From: Acanthornis magna
Lineage: Eukaryota > Chordata > Aves > Passeriformes > Acanthizidae
Length of the DNA: 64,000 bases
Direction: 5' to 3'
Assembly: GCA_036785705.1 (NCBI GenBank)
Contig: JAWUZG010000056.1
Span: 2,357,001-2,421,000, forward strand
In this document: piece after piece, positions 10,099 through 23,678 of the stretch
Numbering within the stretch: the first letter of the stretch is position 1
Layout of the letters: each line of letters starts with the position of its first letter
Made by a program: the position numbers and the translations under genes
Notes under the pieces: generated by a model
The model's database searches: none
What the model was told of the DNA's origin: nothing
The model's input: the letters and a program-made list of their open reading frames with translations, nothing else

Positions 10099-12591
10099 TA
10101 TAGAAAGTTTACTAATTTCTTTGGGGGTTTTGTACTCTCCTCTGGATTCTTATGTGATTAAATCTGCAGAATATCAATCAGCTATTTCTAAATGAGAAAA
10201 TGAGTTTATAGGATTAATATCAGTGGTAAGGAATGCCCAAGACCAAGACTGCAGAAAACAAAGGGGATATTTTTGTACCTAAACTTCAAGGGAACAGATC
10301 CAAGAGAATGAAGGACAGGATTTTAATTCAGATCCAGTTACCACAGAAAATGTCATTCCCAGCAAAGTTAATGGGACACAGATTTGGCAATGTGGGAGGT
10401 CAGGAGACTAAGAAGCAGAGTAGCATCCCTCACAGTTGTGTCTGATGCAGTACCGCAGTGGCAGGGTCATGAATTGATCCTGTAGTCAATGAGTCTGGCT
10501 ACCCTTGAGCAGCCAGGTTTTCTGATGATTTGACTCGTAAACAGAAGTGTTTTCTGTAGCACTGTCCCTCAGAAGGCAACCCAAGCTGCCTTTTGGTTAT
10601 GAGTCCCTGTGGCTTCTGATAAACATATTAACACTTCTGTTTGCAGCTGAACTCCATTCTGGTCTGATGAACACTTCCAGGTTTTCAAGAGTGCTGCAAG
10701 AATGATCAGAAAATGAACATGAGGACTGTTGTCCACAAACCCACATCCATCTCAGTGATATTTCTCAAGATGAACAGTAATTAATACAGAGTCTTTAGGT
10801 TCCAGGTATTCCTGAGTAGCGATATACACGCTTTTCCAGGTTTGTTTTTAAAAATACTTACTAAATTAGTGCTGAGTTTTAGAAGTCTGACCCTCTTGTT
10901 TTCTTGTCCATATCCAGAACATAAAGTTTGCGCTACAAATTACATGTGAAAATACTTCATTACAGTTTTGAAAGCAGAATTCAGCCTTCTAAACTGCTTG
11001 GCTATTACACGGTGTGATCCAAATTGGATGTGACTTGTATGGAATTATGCTGAACTTTTTGCTTTGTCTGAAATTCATATCATGCAGCAATAATGGGTGT
11101 TTTTTCAATTGCCTGTATTTTCAGGATGCTGATAAAGCATTGGAACAATGCCAGGTATTTTAGGAAATGCATTGCTGTTTCCCTGGATCACCAGATGTTA
11201 CAATACATTAACTCTGTTTCCGGAATAAAGAGTAATTTTTATTGTATTTGTTTAACTAGGGTGATTCAGTGTTAGACAAAAGTCTTTACCTTTAAAATGA
11301 GAGATATTGTTAGCACCTTGTCTTCAAACAAATAATTTAGATAACATGCAGTATAAGGTATGTAACTGTTTCCTTTTTCTTTTATAATCTCCTTCAATGA
11401 CTGGCAAGAGCTGTGCCTCATTTTTATCATGTTGTTCTATTGTTCAGAATTATTGATTATTTATGATTTGTAACAGAAAAAGTCTTTAAAAACAATGAAA
11501 CACAGACTTGCACATATTTAAACGAATCCAACAGATGCATTGTCTGAGTCTGTGTGGTACCAGAGGACAGAGCTATAGTTGACACAGGATTATTTCCTGC
11601 TGGAGTTTTGCCAAAGAAAAATTGGCATCATTTGCACTATTCTTTATTGCGAGTCTCCTCTAATGTGTGGTTAATAAAATGCGAACATCTGGGCCCACAG
11701 GGTAAACTCCGTGTGTACAAGCAGTGTAACTCTTCCAAATCAATTTTTATTTGCAAACTTTTCACTCAAGCGAAACCATCCTGGAGTATCCGCTTTGGGG
11801 CCATGTGCTACTTTAGTGCTACTTTAGCACTACTTGGGGTTTGTGGAGCTGAAGTGTTAGATAAGCTTTGTTCCTTCCTCTGCTTCCCGTTCAATTGCTG
11901 TGTTCTCTTTATGGCCGCACGGGGATTTCCATGGCATGGCCTCAGGCTTCTGCAGGCAGCCAGCGCTGCTGCGATTATTGATCTCCACTGCAGAGCCAAG
12001 GAATGAAATCACAGGAAAACAGAGCGGTGTTTTGGGATGCTTACTTCTAAGGTAAGGCATGCGGTGGGCCAGGGTACAGGAAGACATTTGTCTGCTGGCA
12101 GGAAGCTGCTTACGCTGATTCCTCAGTCTCTTCCTTCTGGTTCTCATGCTTGTCCTTGTGCCTTGATGCTTAGCACCTGGAGTGGGTGCTGCCATCAGGT
12201 GTGAGGTGAGCAGGGGCAGGTGGGCTCCTATGTACTGCACAGGCTTGTGATTCTGGACTTTTCCACAGCAAGGGGGGAGCCCTGCCAAGTGCATCTGCCA
12301 TAGCAGTTACTGGCCTTAGTTTAACTTTTCACACACCTGAGAATCTGCTTGGATGTCTTTCTAGATATTTGTATTGCTGTTGGGTGTCTTGTTGGTTTAT
12401 TTCTTTATGTGAACCAAATCCTCAAACCTGCTCAAATAGGAGTAGTAGGAGAAATCTTTTTTTCCTTTTTGTTAAGCAGTATTTGTACATTAAACAATAG
12501 GTTTAATGTGTTAGAAATAAGCCAGTGCTTTTGCTCAATGGTATTTTACTGTATTGCTGACAAATACCTAAAATCTGAAGGGTAAAAGAGC

Positions 12592-12603
12592 GGGGGGGGG
12601 GGG
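12592..12603. repeat. G12 homopolymer
   Basis: Twelve consecutive G on the plus strand in AT-rich noncoding DNA. Confidence 0.9.
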
Positions 12604-12950
12604 CGGTAGCACCAAAGATAAGGGAACTTCTTCCTCATAGCTGGTGGCAGTGCTTTGAATAGTCTTGAGCTCTGAAGGGGATTGCAGTGCGTGGGTGGAA
12701 TTTTGCTCAATAAACCTAGTGGTTGCATAGAACTAGACAGTCAGTAACTTGGAAGATAAAAGGAGTTCCCATAGAGAGGGCAGTAGGTTCTTTGGGATCT
12801 GTCTTCTATAATAAAGTCTTAGGTCAATTTATCCGTTGCTATCCAAATGGCTGAAGACTGCAACATTATAAAAACCTGAGGAAGTAGATCAGCTTTTACA
12901 AGGTCTGTGTGGGAAGAAAAGAGCCACTTCTGCCATTAAGTGGAAGACTA

Positions 12951-13420
12951 TAATTATGCATAATTCATAACTTCTGCATGATGTATCTTAAGGGTAAATG
13001 TGCCAGTGGAGTCCTTGTCTGGGAGTGCTGAGCAAGCAAACCCTACCTGTGTGCATGTTGTTTGTGCACATCAGGATGGCCTGTATTTAAGTGAAGTGAT
13101 GTCTACATCTTGTGGCATTCCTGTTTGCAGAGGCATTTTATAGACATTTGTGCTAGTGCTGTTATTTCTGCTTCCCGCTCTAATCAGAGCACATCTTTTT
13201 GTTCATGCATACCAAACCGGGTTTATAAGAATAACAGCCTCAACCAAGTAATTAATCATTTCTGATTATGATTGTCAAATTCATATATAATCAGCTTTTT
13301 AGCCATAGGAGTAGCAAATTAGATTTTCCCGCAGTAAAATGAAAAATTCATACTCTTCATGTGAAATCATGAACAGCACATAATTAATGTAATATTCCAT
13401 GTAATTTATATTTTTATGAA
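12951..13420. promoter_or_regulatory. Homeodomain-motif-rich AT segment, candidate enhancer
   Basis: The segment opens with the 14-bp perfect palindrome AATTATGCATAATT (12952-12965), a POU/homeodomain-like composite. From about 13.24 kb it has a dense run of TAAT/ATTA cores, including GTAATTAATCATT and TGATTATGATTGTCAAATTC, the latter resembling PBX/MEIS-type sites. It is non-repetitive. Enhancer activity is inferred from motif density alone, and AT-rich DNA produces TAAT cores by chance. Confidence 0.2.
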
Positions 13421-16400
13421 AAGAGACCAGTACATCCTTTCTGTGTCCTATGGATCCTTATCTCAGACTGTTTCAAAAGTAAGCTGCCTTTCTCTGACTT
13501 CATTGATAAATCTCTTGATCCTTATGGTTGATTTATGAAGTCAATAATGATTGAACAGCATTTTTAAAATTATAACAGCAGCTACTAATGAGAACTGTAC
13601 TATTTCTGGTATGCCTGAGGTCTGGGTGGAACATAAATGCAACAGCCATGATTGTTGATTCTGTGCTCAGCCGTGAGTCAGTCACCTTTGTACTTTCTGC
13701 TTATGGGGGATGTTTCAGCTTTCAGGGTTGGCCTCATTTATGTCCTATCTCCTGCTGGGTGGTGGGAAATCAAGGATGGCTGGCACCGCTCCTTCTCCCC
13801 CGCTCTGCTTCAAGCACAGGTCCCTTGTGTTTCTCTAGGAAGCCACACTGCCAGCCCTGTGCTGCCATCAAGCCCTTCTCGGGACATTGCTCCCTGAACG
13901 GGGCCATTTCCATCGCTCTTCTGCTGCTGTGTAATGCAAATCAAGTGGGGTGCCCTGGGGCAGCTAATGTACCCGGCTACACCACTAGAATAGTGCTAAA
14001 CATTCCTGAATCTTTTCTTTTCCATTTTAGAGATCTCATAACAGAAGAGTCTTTAAATCTACTAATTGTAATCAGGGCTTGTGTATTTGGCAGTTTTCCC
14101 TTACTCCCTAACCAGTTTTACTATTTCTGCCAAGCCACCCCTTCCTTCCCACAGCTAAATGCTTTGCAAAGCTGGACCTGAGACTGCTTGTCCCACCTCT
14201 GGAAAATGGACCCATGGATTTCTTCCCACAGAGGTAATGAATTCTGCAAAATTACTTGCTCTTCTTGGATTGTATTTATCACCTCAAGAGCAAAATTCAC
14301 AGTTTTAGTGCTGACTTGTATTCCTTCCAGAATGGGTTAGTTTTCATTGTGTTATATGCTCCTCCTCCTCATCTTGCAGAAAGGGGGAATGAGAGATCTG
14401 CAATTTTTGTATGAATAAATCCCTGATGCTTTACTTGCTGGAATGTATTGCATATGAACATGCTCTGTTACGCATTTTGTGGTCAGTTGCTAAGAAAAAG
14501 GTATCCCAGAGCAAAGGAGCAGTACGAATTCCATCACTCTAGCCTTGTCCTCATTGAGTGTGTTGAGGGATTTCTTAAGTGTAGTAAATCTTTTCTAATT
14601 GGGAAGCATGAACTGAGAATTCACTGGGGCATATATCCTAACGGGAACTTGGTGCATACTTAGGTTTTGCATGCCGCTCTACAACCCTGCGTTGTGCATA
14701 TCTGGCTTCAAGAGTTTGTATTTAAGTACCCTTGCAAAAATTTCATCATTCAAATAGAGCACAAAACAAGTCATTTGCCTTTTGACTGCAGTAGGTGTCT
14801 GTGAACATGTGTGTACATGGACATGCCCACCTCATTTACCAGAGAGAAGCAATTAGCCGTGACCTTGGCAATTTGGGCAAAGGTCGTTTTTCTCTTTTAA
14901 CATAATGCAGCAGATTTCAGTAAGAGTTAAACTCAAGACAAGGTGGGAATGGGCATGTACTGCATTTAATTTTGTTTCAACATTGCAGGCAAGATTATTG
15001 ATAGATAAATAACTTCTAGTGAGGTGAAAGTATATGCATAGGTAGAAAGTGTAGACAGAGTTGATTTGGAGAATTTTTCTACTTTTGAATCAGACTAATC
15101 TCTTGGTTCTTGGCAGGGCCAGATCTAGGCACAGGCAAAGGAGGCAGCAATAGAGATGGCAGAATGGGCTCTGGCAGAGCCCTGAAAACCAGCCTGGCAG
15201 CTGCTGCTGCCAGGAAAGGGGATAAGAATGTATGAAACAGCAGCTACTTCAGGAAAAATGGGTCATGTGAGCCTTTACTGGATCCTGTTCACTTTTCTGT
15301 GGCAGAAAAAGCCAGCTCTGGGTGTAATAGATGCACTTCATCCTCAGGGCAGCACAACTTAGTTTGCTTATGCTGCTAAGAAGCCTTGAGCCAGCTCCAG
15401 TGGCTGGCTTGCATTTGCTGTGTCTTCCAAATAGATTGTGTTCAATTACTCATTAGCCGCTTCACGAATCAAACAGATACTGCTTTAAAAAACAACTATC
15501 AGGTGAAACTATGGATGAATAGTAGCAGACACCCATGGATATTTACAGACAGACAAAATGCATAGATACACGTGGAATGGAGCATGAAATATTAGCAGAA
15601 CAACTGAGGAGAAACTTGTCTGTTCCAGCAGAGCAGCAACTTGTGGGATCTTATGTGGTGGGCAGACAGAAGTGGCAAGGTGGAGAAATGCAGGAGATTT
15701 GTTCCAGTTGTCAGAGTTGTGGAGAATGCTCTTGGGCCTTTGTGAGCCTTTGTGAAGGGACCTAGAAGCAGCCTGTTCTGAACTGGTAGGGGAAGTGAGG
15801 GATAGAAAATGAGTCTATGGGATAGAGAATCAGTCTATGAATAATCAGTCATTAATAAGTGTTGCTTTTACTTTTCCACAATTCTATCCAGAAGAAACCA
15901 TAATGTCTCCAACTGTTGCTGAGTCCAATGAGTAACTTTCTCCAGTGGCATACATCCAACCATTTTGGTCTTCTGAGCTTTCTGAGATGGAATACTCTTC
16001 CCTTGCCCAAAAGTGTCATCTCTTTTGTGGCCACTAAATTGGATTTCCACGTAGGAGTCTAAACTGCAGATTCTTCCAAATACCTAAATAAATATAATAG
16101 AGGTTTACTTACACCATGTTAGGTGCAGCCACCTCTATGTGAGACAAATACTGATGGATTTAGCAGGAATGCTGCCACACCAGGGGCAAAAATGAATTTT
16201 CCCTCACTACTGCACTTTGAGGAATGACACTGAAGTGTCACAATGTACAGCTCTCAGTGTCTGGGGATAACTCATCCATGCAATTAGATGTCAACTGATC
16301 TACGTGTTACAATACTCAAAAAACCCTTACTTTGTTAAATATGTTTCTCACAGGGCTTCAGTAACTATTGGCACCTTTAGATCCCTTTCCTATTTGTCAG

Positions 16401-19400
16401 GATTTCTTTGCATTGCCTCTTTCTACCACTCTGACAAAGCTCTGTGTGTCAGATTGTTTTTCTAGGCCCTGATTCAGCAGCCAGCATCACAATTGAATGT
16501 CTCAGCAATAGCAGCATAGTCAGAGTTGTGACTGTGGCAACAATGATAAAGGAAAAACTGGTTAGGCCTACAGTGACATCCTTATTCTTGTAGGAAAAAC
16601 AGTCCAGTGGGCAGGGATCAGTTTTCTAAAGGAGCCCATCACCCAAAAAGGCTAGTAGAACCCTGTTGCAATTTTGAAACAACTCAAGTCCTGCTAGTCT
16701 GTGTCCTATCTGTGAAAAAGCTATCTTTCACTGATTGATCCTGCACCTCTTGAAGCTGATGGCACAAGTCCTGCTGGAATCTGTGGGGCAGGATTAGGCA
16801 TTCCCACAGCTTGCTGGCAAGCACTGGCACCACTGCTGTACTGACAAGGAGAAAGTACACAATGAAGTGATGAAGCCTGTTTTGGGGCTAAGAGGCACTT
16901 AAGTTAAAGCCATGGTAGTATCTGAACCCTGGCCTGCCAGACATCAGCTCTCTCGCTGTGCAAGCATCTAGGGAATCTTAAAAATTGTTGGCACGTTACT
17001 GCAGCAACAGCTCCATCACAGGATTAATTGTCTGTTTTATCAGGTGTTTTTTACAGAGCTGGGAGCTGCAGCCCTTGTGACACAGCAAGCTGGGCTTTTT
17101 CCTTTCACTGCCCCTGGGGTTGCCAGGATAACCTTACAGTTAGGTGGCTGCAGTATTGCAGCAAGCAATACTAGACACTGCTACTAAGTGTAAGCATCCT
17201 GCCTTAGGGATGATTTGGCATTCCTTCAGTAATATGTAACAGTGCCAAACTAGAGATACCATACAAATTAGGAACACAGCTTGCACAGAAATGTTTTGTA
17301 TCACTTCAGTGTTTAATTCAGTTGTATCCTAATATGAATTTATTCTAGCAGTTCTAGTTGAACATAGCATTACTTTATGCTCATAGAATTGGAATGGTTT
17401 AAATATTTCTTAACCACCTAGGGAGGAAGAAGTATCTCTCCTGCAGCAACAGAACAGGCTCTGTAGCTGTTCTTTCCCCTGTCAGTGCCAGCCTTTGCCT
17501 CAGAAGCTGGCATGCAAGCTTTGCAGATATCTCAAGCTTTCCTTAACAAACAAGACCGGAGCTTCTTGTGTATTATGCATCTTTGGGGGCAGGGAGGAAG
17601 TAGAAAGGGGAAAAAAAATTCCTAAGTCTCTTTTGAACAAGAGACTTAAGTAATGACGCAGTTAAAATGTGAGAGATTTTTCTACTTCTTATCTGCCAGA
17701 ACAAAACTTTTTCATCATTGTTGACTGCAGCCCAGGAGTAATAGATGAGAAAAGGATTTGTAACTGCACTTCATGTACAGGTTTAGGAACCTGGAATCCA
17801 TTTTGTAAATGTTATGATACTCTAGATACCTTCTACAGTCTTGCTAAGTTAATGCAGTTTTGTGTACTTCTGTTACTCAAATACCCAGAGTTGAACAGGG
17901 AGGAGGAGGGGAAGGCTGTGCAGTGCTGCAGCTCCAATATGTGCCGCAGTGGTAACCACAGACGTGTGTGCCCCAAACACACAGCAGAAGGGACAGCTGC
18001 CCCTTTGCCTAGGAGAGAGTGAGAGGGATGTCACTCACACCCTGGGAATTGGATGTGGTTGGGCAGCATCTCCTGCACATGCTTGACAATGGTTGTGTCT
18101 TTTTGTGAGGCAGATGCTGGCCTCATATAGGATTGGCTAAGAAAAACACCCAGAAAATAGAAGTTGGTACTTGCTTACCAGTTTATGAGTAACTACAGAA
18201 GTAAGCTGATACGGCTTTCTTCCAGAACCCAATCTCTTCAAGTAATTGAGCACGTTAGCTGTAAGCAGGAGCAGCCTTTTTGTGTTAAGATTTACAACAT
18301 GAAATCATTTTACGCTTGATATTCACCCCCGTTTTCCTCTCCTTTTCTGCTTTGCACTTTGGTAAGGCAGATTTCCATTTACTCAGCTGAAAGCTCTCCA
18401 AAGCTGGGCCTGCAATCTGCTGTAAGCTAATAAGAGCAACCAGGGTCTTGCATGACTATAGTGCCCTTGTTTTGAGGCACTGCAGGCTGCAGGGAAAATG
18501 ATTACCAGGTACTGAGATAATGCCACCCTCAGACAAGGGGGATATGCACAGGTCTTAAGTGAGTGTTTGAATGAGTGTCAGAAAATTAAGAATGACATGC
18601 ACCGAGGGGTCAATCCAGGATGCAGTCTGTCTGGTGGCTGGGATCACTATTGCTCTCCTGTTTGAAAGATAGTGTGTCTCAATGCAGCCGTCTTCAATGC
18701 TCATTGCTTCATTCCCCATACTACAGACTCAGGATCTATCAGGCCTCCACTGGGAATCACTTTTCACTTACCTGAGAAAGCCATGTCAGATTTCAAGATA
18801 AACATAGATGGAAAAGAAATGCTTCTTCCAGTGAAAAAGGGGAAATGAGGGCCAAATGAAAATGCCATAGTGGCTTGCTAAGTGCTTGAATAAAATGAAG
18901 CTACCTCTACATGAAGGACTAATGTTAGTGGGGAAATTGAATTTCAGGATACCATCCAGTTGTACTGCACCAGAATTAATGAAAACTGAAGTGATGAACA
19001 TAAATTGTATAGTTTTGATCAATAAAATAATCTGTAATTTCATCCTGAAGTTTAATTTCAGATCAATTCTGTGATGCTCCATGTTAGTAACTGGCTTTCT
19101 TACTGGAATTTAAGGAAAAGACTGACCCTGTAACACTTATCATTTTAGGGATAAAGAAAAGGCTTTGTGACAGGGCTGGTCCCTTTGAATCTCCAGTTAC
19201 CAGAGCCCATCCATGCAGACATACAGCTGAGTTCTTAAGTCTCAAAGGCTATGCTGCTCAGATAGCAAGGAGGGCAAGGCCTAGGGGCTGAAGATTTGGT
19301 GGCTTTCTGCACAGCCTGATCAGTGGTTGGAAGTGACAGCAGCTTGTGAGGGATGTTTTGGTGCCTTTTCAGTAAGTACTGATGTTAACATTGCAATACT

Positions 19401-22400
19401 TGGATGGAGGAGGTTGGGTGAGGTGTGCCCTGACTAGAAGTCAGGGAAGGGGTTGGAGACATCTGGCTGTTTGACCAGATGTAGCTGGGGAAATGGTGTG
19501 TGACTGAAATTGGCTCCGGTTTTGCTGTAGATTTTAGGGAGAGCTGAACTGCCAAGGGGCTGAATTCAGGAAGGCATGGAACTGCCTGGGTGGACAGATT
19601 TAGGCAGTGCAGACTGGAAAAGCACCTGAGCTACAAGTGGAAGTCGCACAATTCAGATGCTATTCAAAATCTCATTTCAAGAGACTCTGTTGCATGTTTA
19701 TTCCCATCACTGACTGCACAAGTACATTTTCAACTCTGTCACTGCACACTGAGATCCTTTGTGCTTTGCCTCTTGGAAACAACCATAAGCACTTTTCATT
19801 GAGCTGCTTTGCTTAGGTCTTACGAAGGACAGCAGAAATCCCAATCAGCTTAGTGCCCACCCGGGTGTCAAAACCTCTCCCCTGTGCCAGCCAGCTTGTC
19901 CCACTGCAGGGGAGAGCTGCAGCATTGCACTGCAGTGCAGTCCAGCCCATCACAAGGGCTTCTCAGTTGCGTGAGACTGGAGATGTGCAAAAGCAGGGAG
20001 TGCTGGGAAACCAGCTATAAAATGGTTACAGTTTGAAATAGCAAATACATTAGACAAGGAGTGGGGGAAGAAAAGGGAGAGCATAGCATTAGATTTTCTA
20101 TGCATTTTTGACTGTGTAAGGAGTCAGTTACAACTTCATAGTTTTGCAAGGAAATTTATGCTGTTTCAGAAAACTTGGCCACAGGGCAACAGAGTCTACC
20201 AATCTCACAACTCAAAATCCCTTTCTGGCTCTTGGACAGGTTTTGCAGATGTTTCTTGCATGCTTAGGCACTGATTCTGCTAAGCAATTCAATGAGAAAA
20301 TAGTATCCTCCTGCCCAATACTGACATAAAGCCCCTTCAATGGGGGAGCTGTGTTTATCACCAGTTCTGGGTTTTAACATGTATAATGTCTGAGGGAAAA
20401 CAATCCCAAACAAAATCCACGAAGTAAGATGCAATTTGTTTGTACTCACTAGTTGGAATCATGTCAGCATTGAACAGCTCTCAAGTTTTTAAGGGCTTTA
20501 ATAATTGGATGCAAATTATATTGTGTTACCAGAGCCCTGATCAATGCCTCAAGCAAAACTGTCCTGGGGAGTGTCTCCCCAAGAGGAAGGAGCCATTACT
20601 GCCGGGAGCATGGCCAGCTCTGTGCTTGTGCAATAGCACGTTCATTTCCCCTACGCTAACTCAGAACTGGGCTTTTCACAACATAAAGTAGTAGAAAGCT
20701 ATGATTGTTAGCTGCATTTCTACAGCTGACTTTTCAAAATATGTTAAAGTTAAGCTGAGACATGTCAGTGCTTTTGAGAAAGTTATGCCCCATTCTTGAT
20801 AAATTCAAGGATTGACATAAAGTCAGTGAGTTGAAAAATCATGTAGATGATGCAGTGTATATCTTTATCTCCCTCACTTATAAATGAGGTATTCAAGACA
20901 GAGCAGTGAGATCTTACCATCTCTCCTTTTGGCAGATTTTTGATGCATTGGTGGCTTTATAATTTCTTATTCTATTTATTGGTTTATAAAATTTCCAGTT
21001 CCTTGGCTTGCTTTTTGAGTACTCTTAAAACCAGAAGGTTCAAAAAAACCTCTAGGGACAAACAGATGTGGTCATGGATCTGAATCATTTTGTGGACTCT
21101 GTAAGGAAACTTATTACATGTCTACTGTTTCACTGACTAAACATATAGAACATTGATTGCCTATGAGCTTTAATTTTCTTCTGAGTTTGTTACATGCCCT
21201 GATATCCTGCAGAAAATTAAAGCATCTGGAAAAAAAGAAACCTCTTTTCCTTTACTCTGAATTTGCAAAAAATGGAAACCAACTGCTGTTTCAGAGCGAA
21301 AAAGAAATAAAGAGCATGTAGCAGGTGGTACCATGCATGTATGTCTAATTGCAATCTAACAGACTGCGAGCCAGCTACTAAATAGTGTGGAGTGAGGTCA
21401 CAATTTGGGCAGAGAAGGGGAGCAAAGACAATGGGAAAGGGAGAGAAATAGTTTTGGCCCAGGAAATTAGTGCCTTTATACAGGAAAGAAATGAGTGTAA
21501 CTAGGAGCACTGAGTTGTGATATCCTTTTGTTTTTGAAATGTTGTCCTCTTGACTCATCACTGTCTGGAGAAATGGGCTATAGATGCCAAAAATACTGGG
21601 GAAATGATGGCATGTCTGGTCCATGGCTCGGTATAAGTAAATCTGATGGGCTTTGTCAGGTGAGATGCAGCTCATGCTTCAGAGGCTCACACAGAGCAGT
21701 TGCATGTCTGCTTCTGGGGCTCCTTTCACATCCCCTGCCTATCTGTCTGCTCACACCTACCCTTTGAAGGATCACGTGTGTGAACATCCCTTGTCATTTC
21801 CTCATAAAGGAGCTTTCTTGAGGCACTATATTTTTATTGTGTGGATTTCAAGTGCTCCAGTGAAAATGGTGTTTAGGATGGATAGGAAGACTAATGTGGG
21901 TAATTCTGGAGTCACGATTGCTAAGCTGGGCCAAAGGGAACAACGGCATATATTTGGGATGTGATTCTCTTCTCATTTGTGCAGTGATAGTCTGGAGTCA
22001 GCAGGATTTACACAGAGGTGAAGCCAGAATGACTGAGAGGAGGGAGCACCAGCCTGTTCCCAGCTGCTCTCTGTCTGGAGGTCTCATGGTGATTGATTTT
22101 AATTCTGTTTTTCACTGACACCCCCCACAAATTATAATTTGTTTTCATTTTCTGTGATAAAATCAATTTTCCAACTTATTGTCGGTCCTTCACTGATAGC
22201 CATCCTCAGTTAATTTGTTCTTTCAACCCTATCTTACTGCACAGATAAACCAAAGGATTTCTTTGCCTGGAGGACACGTGCCACTAACTTAAACTGATTT
22301 AGGAAATGCTTTTCCAGAATTTCACTAGGCTGCACACTGAAGGCACTTCCAAAAAAATATTTAAAATTAAAGCATTTAGTATAATAGCACAAGTCCAAGT

Positions 22401-23630
22401 GTGCTTTTTTTCCTTGTCTGGCACTCCTTTCAGTGGGTGAAATGTACTCCTGCATAGTCCCAATAAGATCATGTACCTCTGAAACCATCTTGAAGGGCTT
22501 CTATCAATGTGTCATAACAGCCCCCTGTTGCCAGGACAATACTTAAAAAAATGAGAAGAAAAATCTACAAGCCTGTAATTTATTTTGCAAGTTTCCTTTA
22601 GAAAATTTAATTAAGCCTACAGTCACTAAGTTCCTCACAACTTCTAAGGGGCTTTGACTTAGATCTAACCACAAGCAGAAGATATTTGAATTATACCCTT
22701 AGAGGAAAGTAAATTGTTGACAGGTGAAGCTGGGCTGTTGTTGATGACTTTCAGTCTGCCTGAAAGGACCTGATCTTTGAATGGACAATGTGGATTAAAT
22801 ATTTGGGGGCTGAAGCTCCTTGGGGCCTTGTTGCCACTTGGCTGCTTTTGGACTTAAAGGTCTTCACAATCTTCATTGCTTTAGGAAAGCTGCTGAGCAG
22901 TAAATTGCTATGTATAATATTTTAATTAGCTAAGATCAGTTGTTCTTCCCAACTTCTGCTGATCACAGAAAATAGCAATTAAGAGCAAACAGCACGGAGT
23001 GAGGGTGCTGCTGCCATGGAGCTCAGTATTAGGAATAATCAAAGCCAGAGTACTGTGCTTATTAGTGCCTGGGCCCTTTGCTGGCCTGCAGTTTGCTGAT
23101 GAGTTCTGGTTAATTAAAAGCAGCAGGGACAGGTTGATAGCTTTCTGATCCTGGTCCTACTGTCTGAGAGTGCTGATGAGGCAGGCACTGCTCTGGCACA
23201 GAACAGAAGAGCAATCTCAGGAGGCCAGGGATGGGATTTTCCCTGTGAGGCAGCAACTTTCAGGTGTGTTTTGCCCAAGAGACCCATGAGAAGGGCTGGT
23301 CCCTGCCCTCAGCTGATCGTCTGCGTAATAAATTAATGTCAGGGGTAGAACCAGACTGCTGCCCAGAAGTTTATAATTTATTCATGTGGGAGGAAAACAC
23401 AGGACTTGCTGGATCACCTGGCTGGTTTGACACTCAGCTCTGAGGATGGTGCTGCTGATCATAAAGGAAGAGCTCTGCTTCCCACAAGTATGGCCTGGAA
23501 AAGGTGTCCCCTCATGTTCCTTCTTTCTTCTCAATTACCTGTCCCTGCAGCTCCTTGTAAGACTGGTGCTAAAAGCAGCATTTTCCAGAGCTTTCATTGT
23601 AATTGTTCTTTTAATTGAGACAAATTAATG

Positions 23631-23678
23631 GTGAAAGATACTTTTAAGTGCCAGGAAACAGAGGAAAGTATCTTTTAC
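23631..23678. other. Imperfect hairpin, 14-bp stem and 20-base loop
   Basis: GTGAAAGATACTTT at 23631-23644 can pair with AAAGTATCTTTTAC at 23665-23678, with one G:U wobble. Pairing is not well extended outward, so it is short for a microRNA precursor. A chance structure is likely. Confidence 0.3.

Noticed and set aside
11554..12006. 150-codon open frame on the plus strand
   Set aside because: Starts at GTG and resembles no protein family.
13588..14181. 197-codon open frame on the plus strand
   Set aside because: It has a real ATG but no recognisable domain, low-complexity hydrophobic stretches and no splice or promoter context; taken as chance in noncoding DNA.
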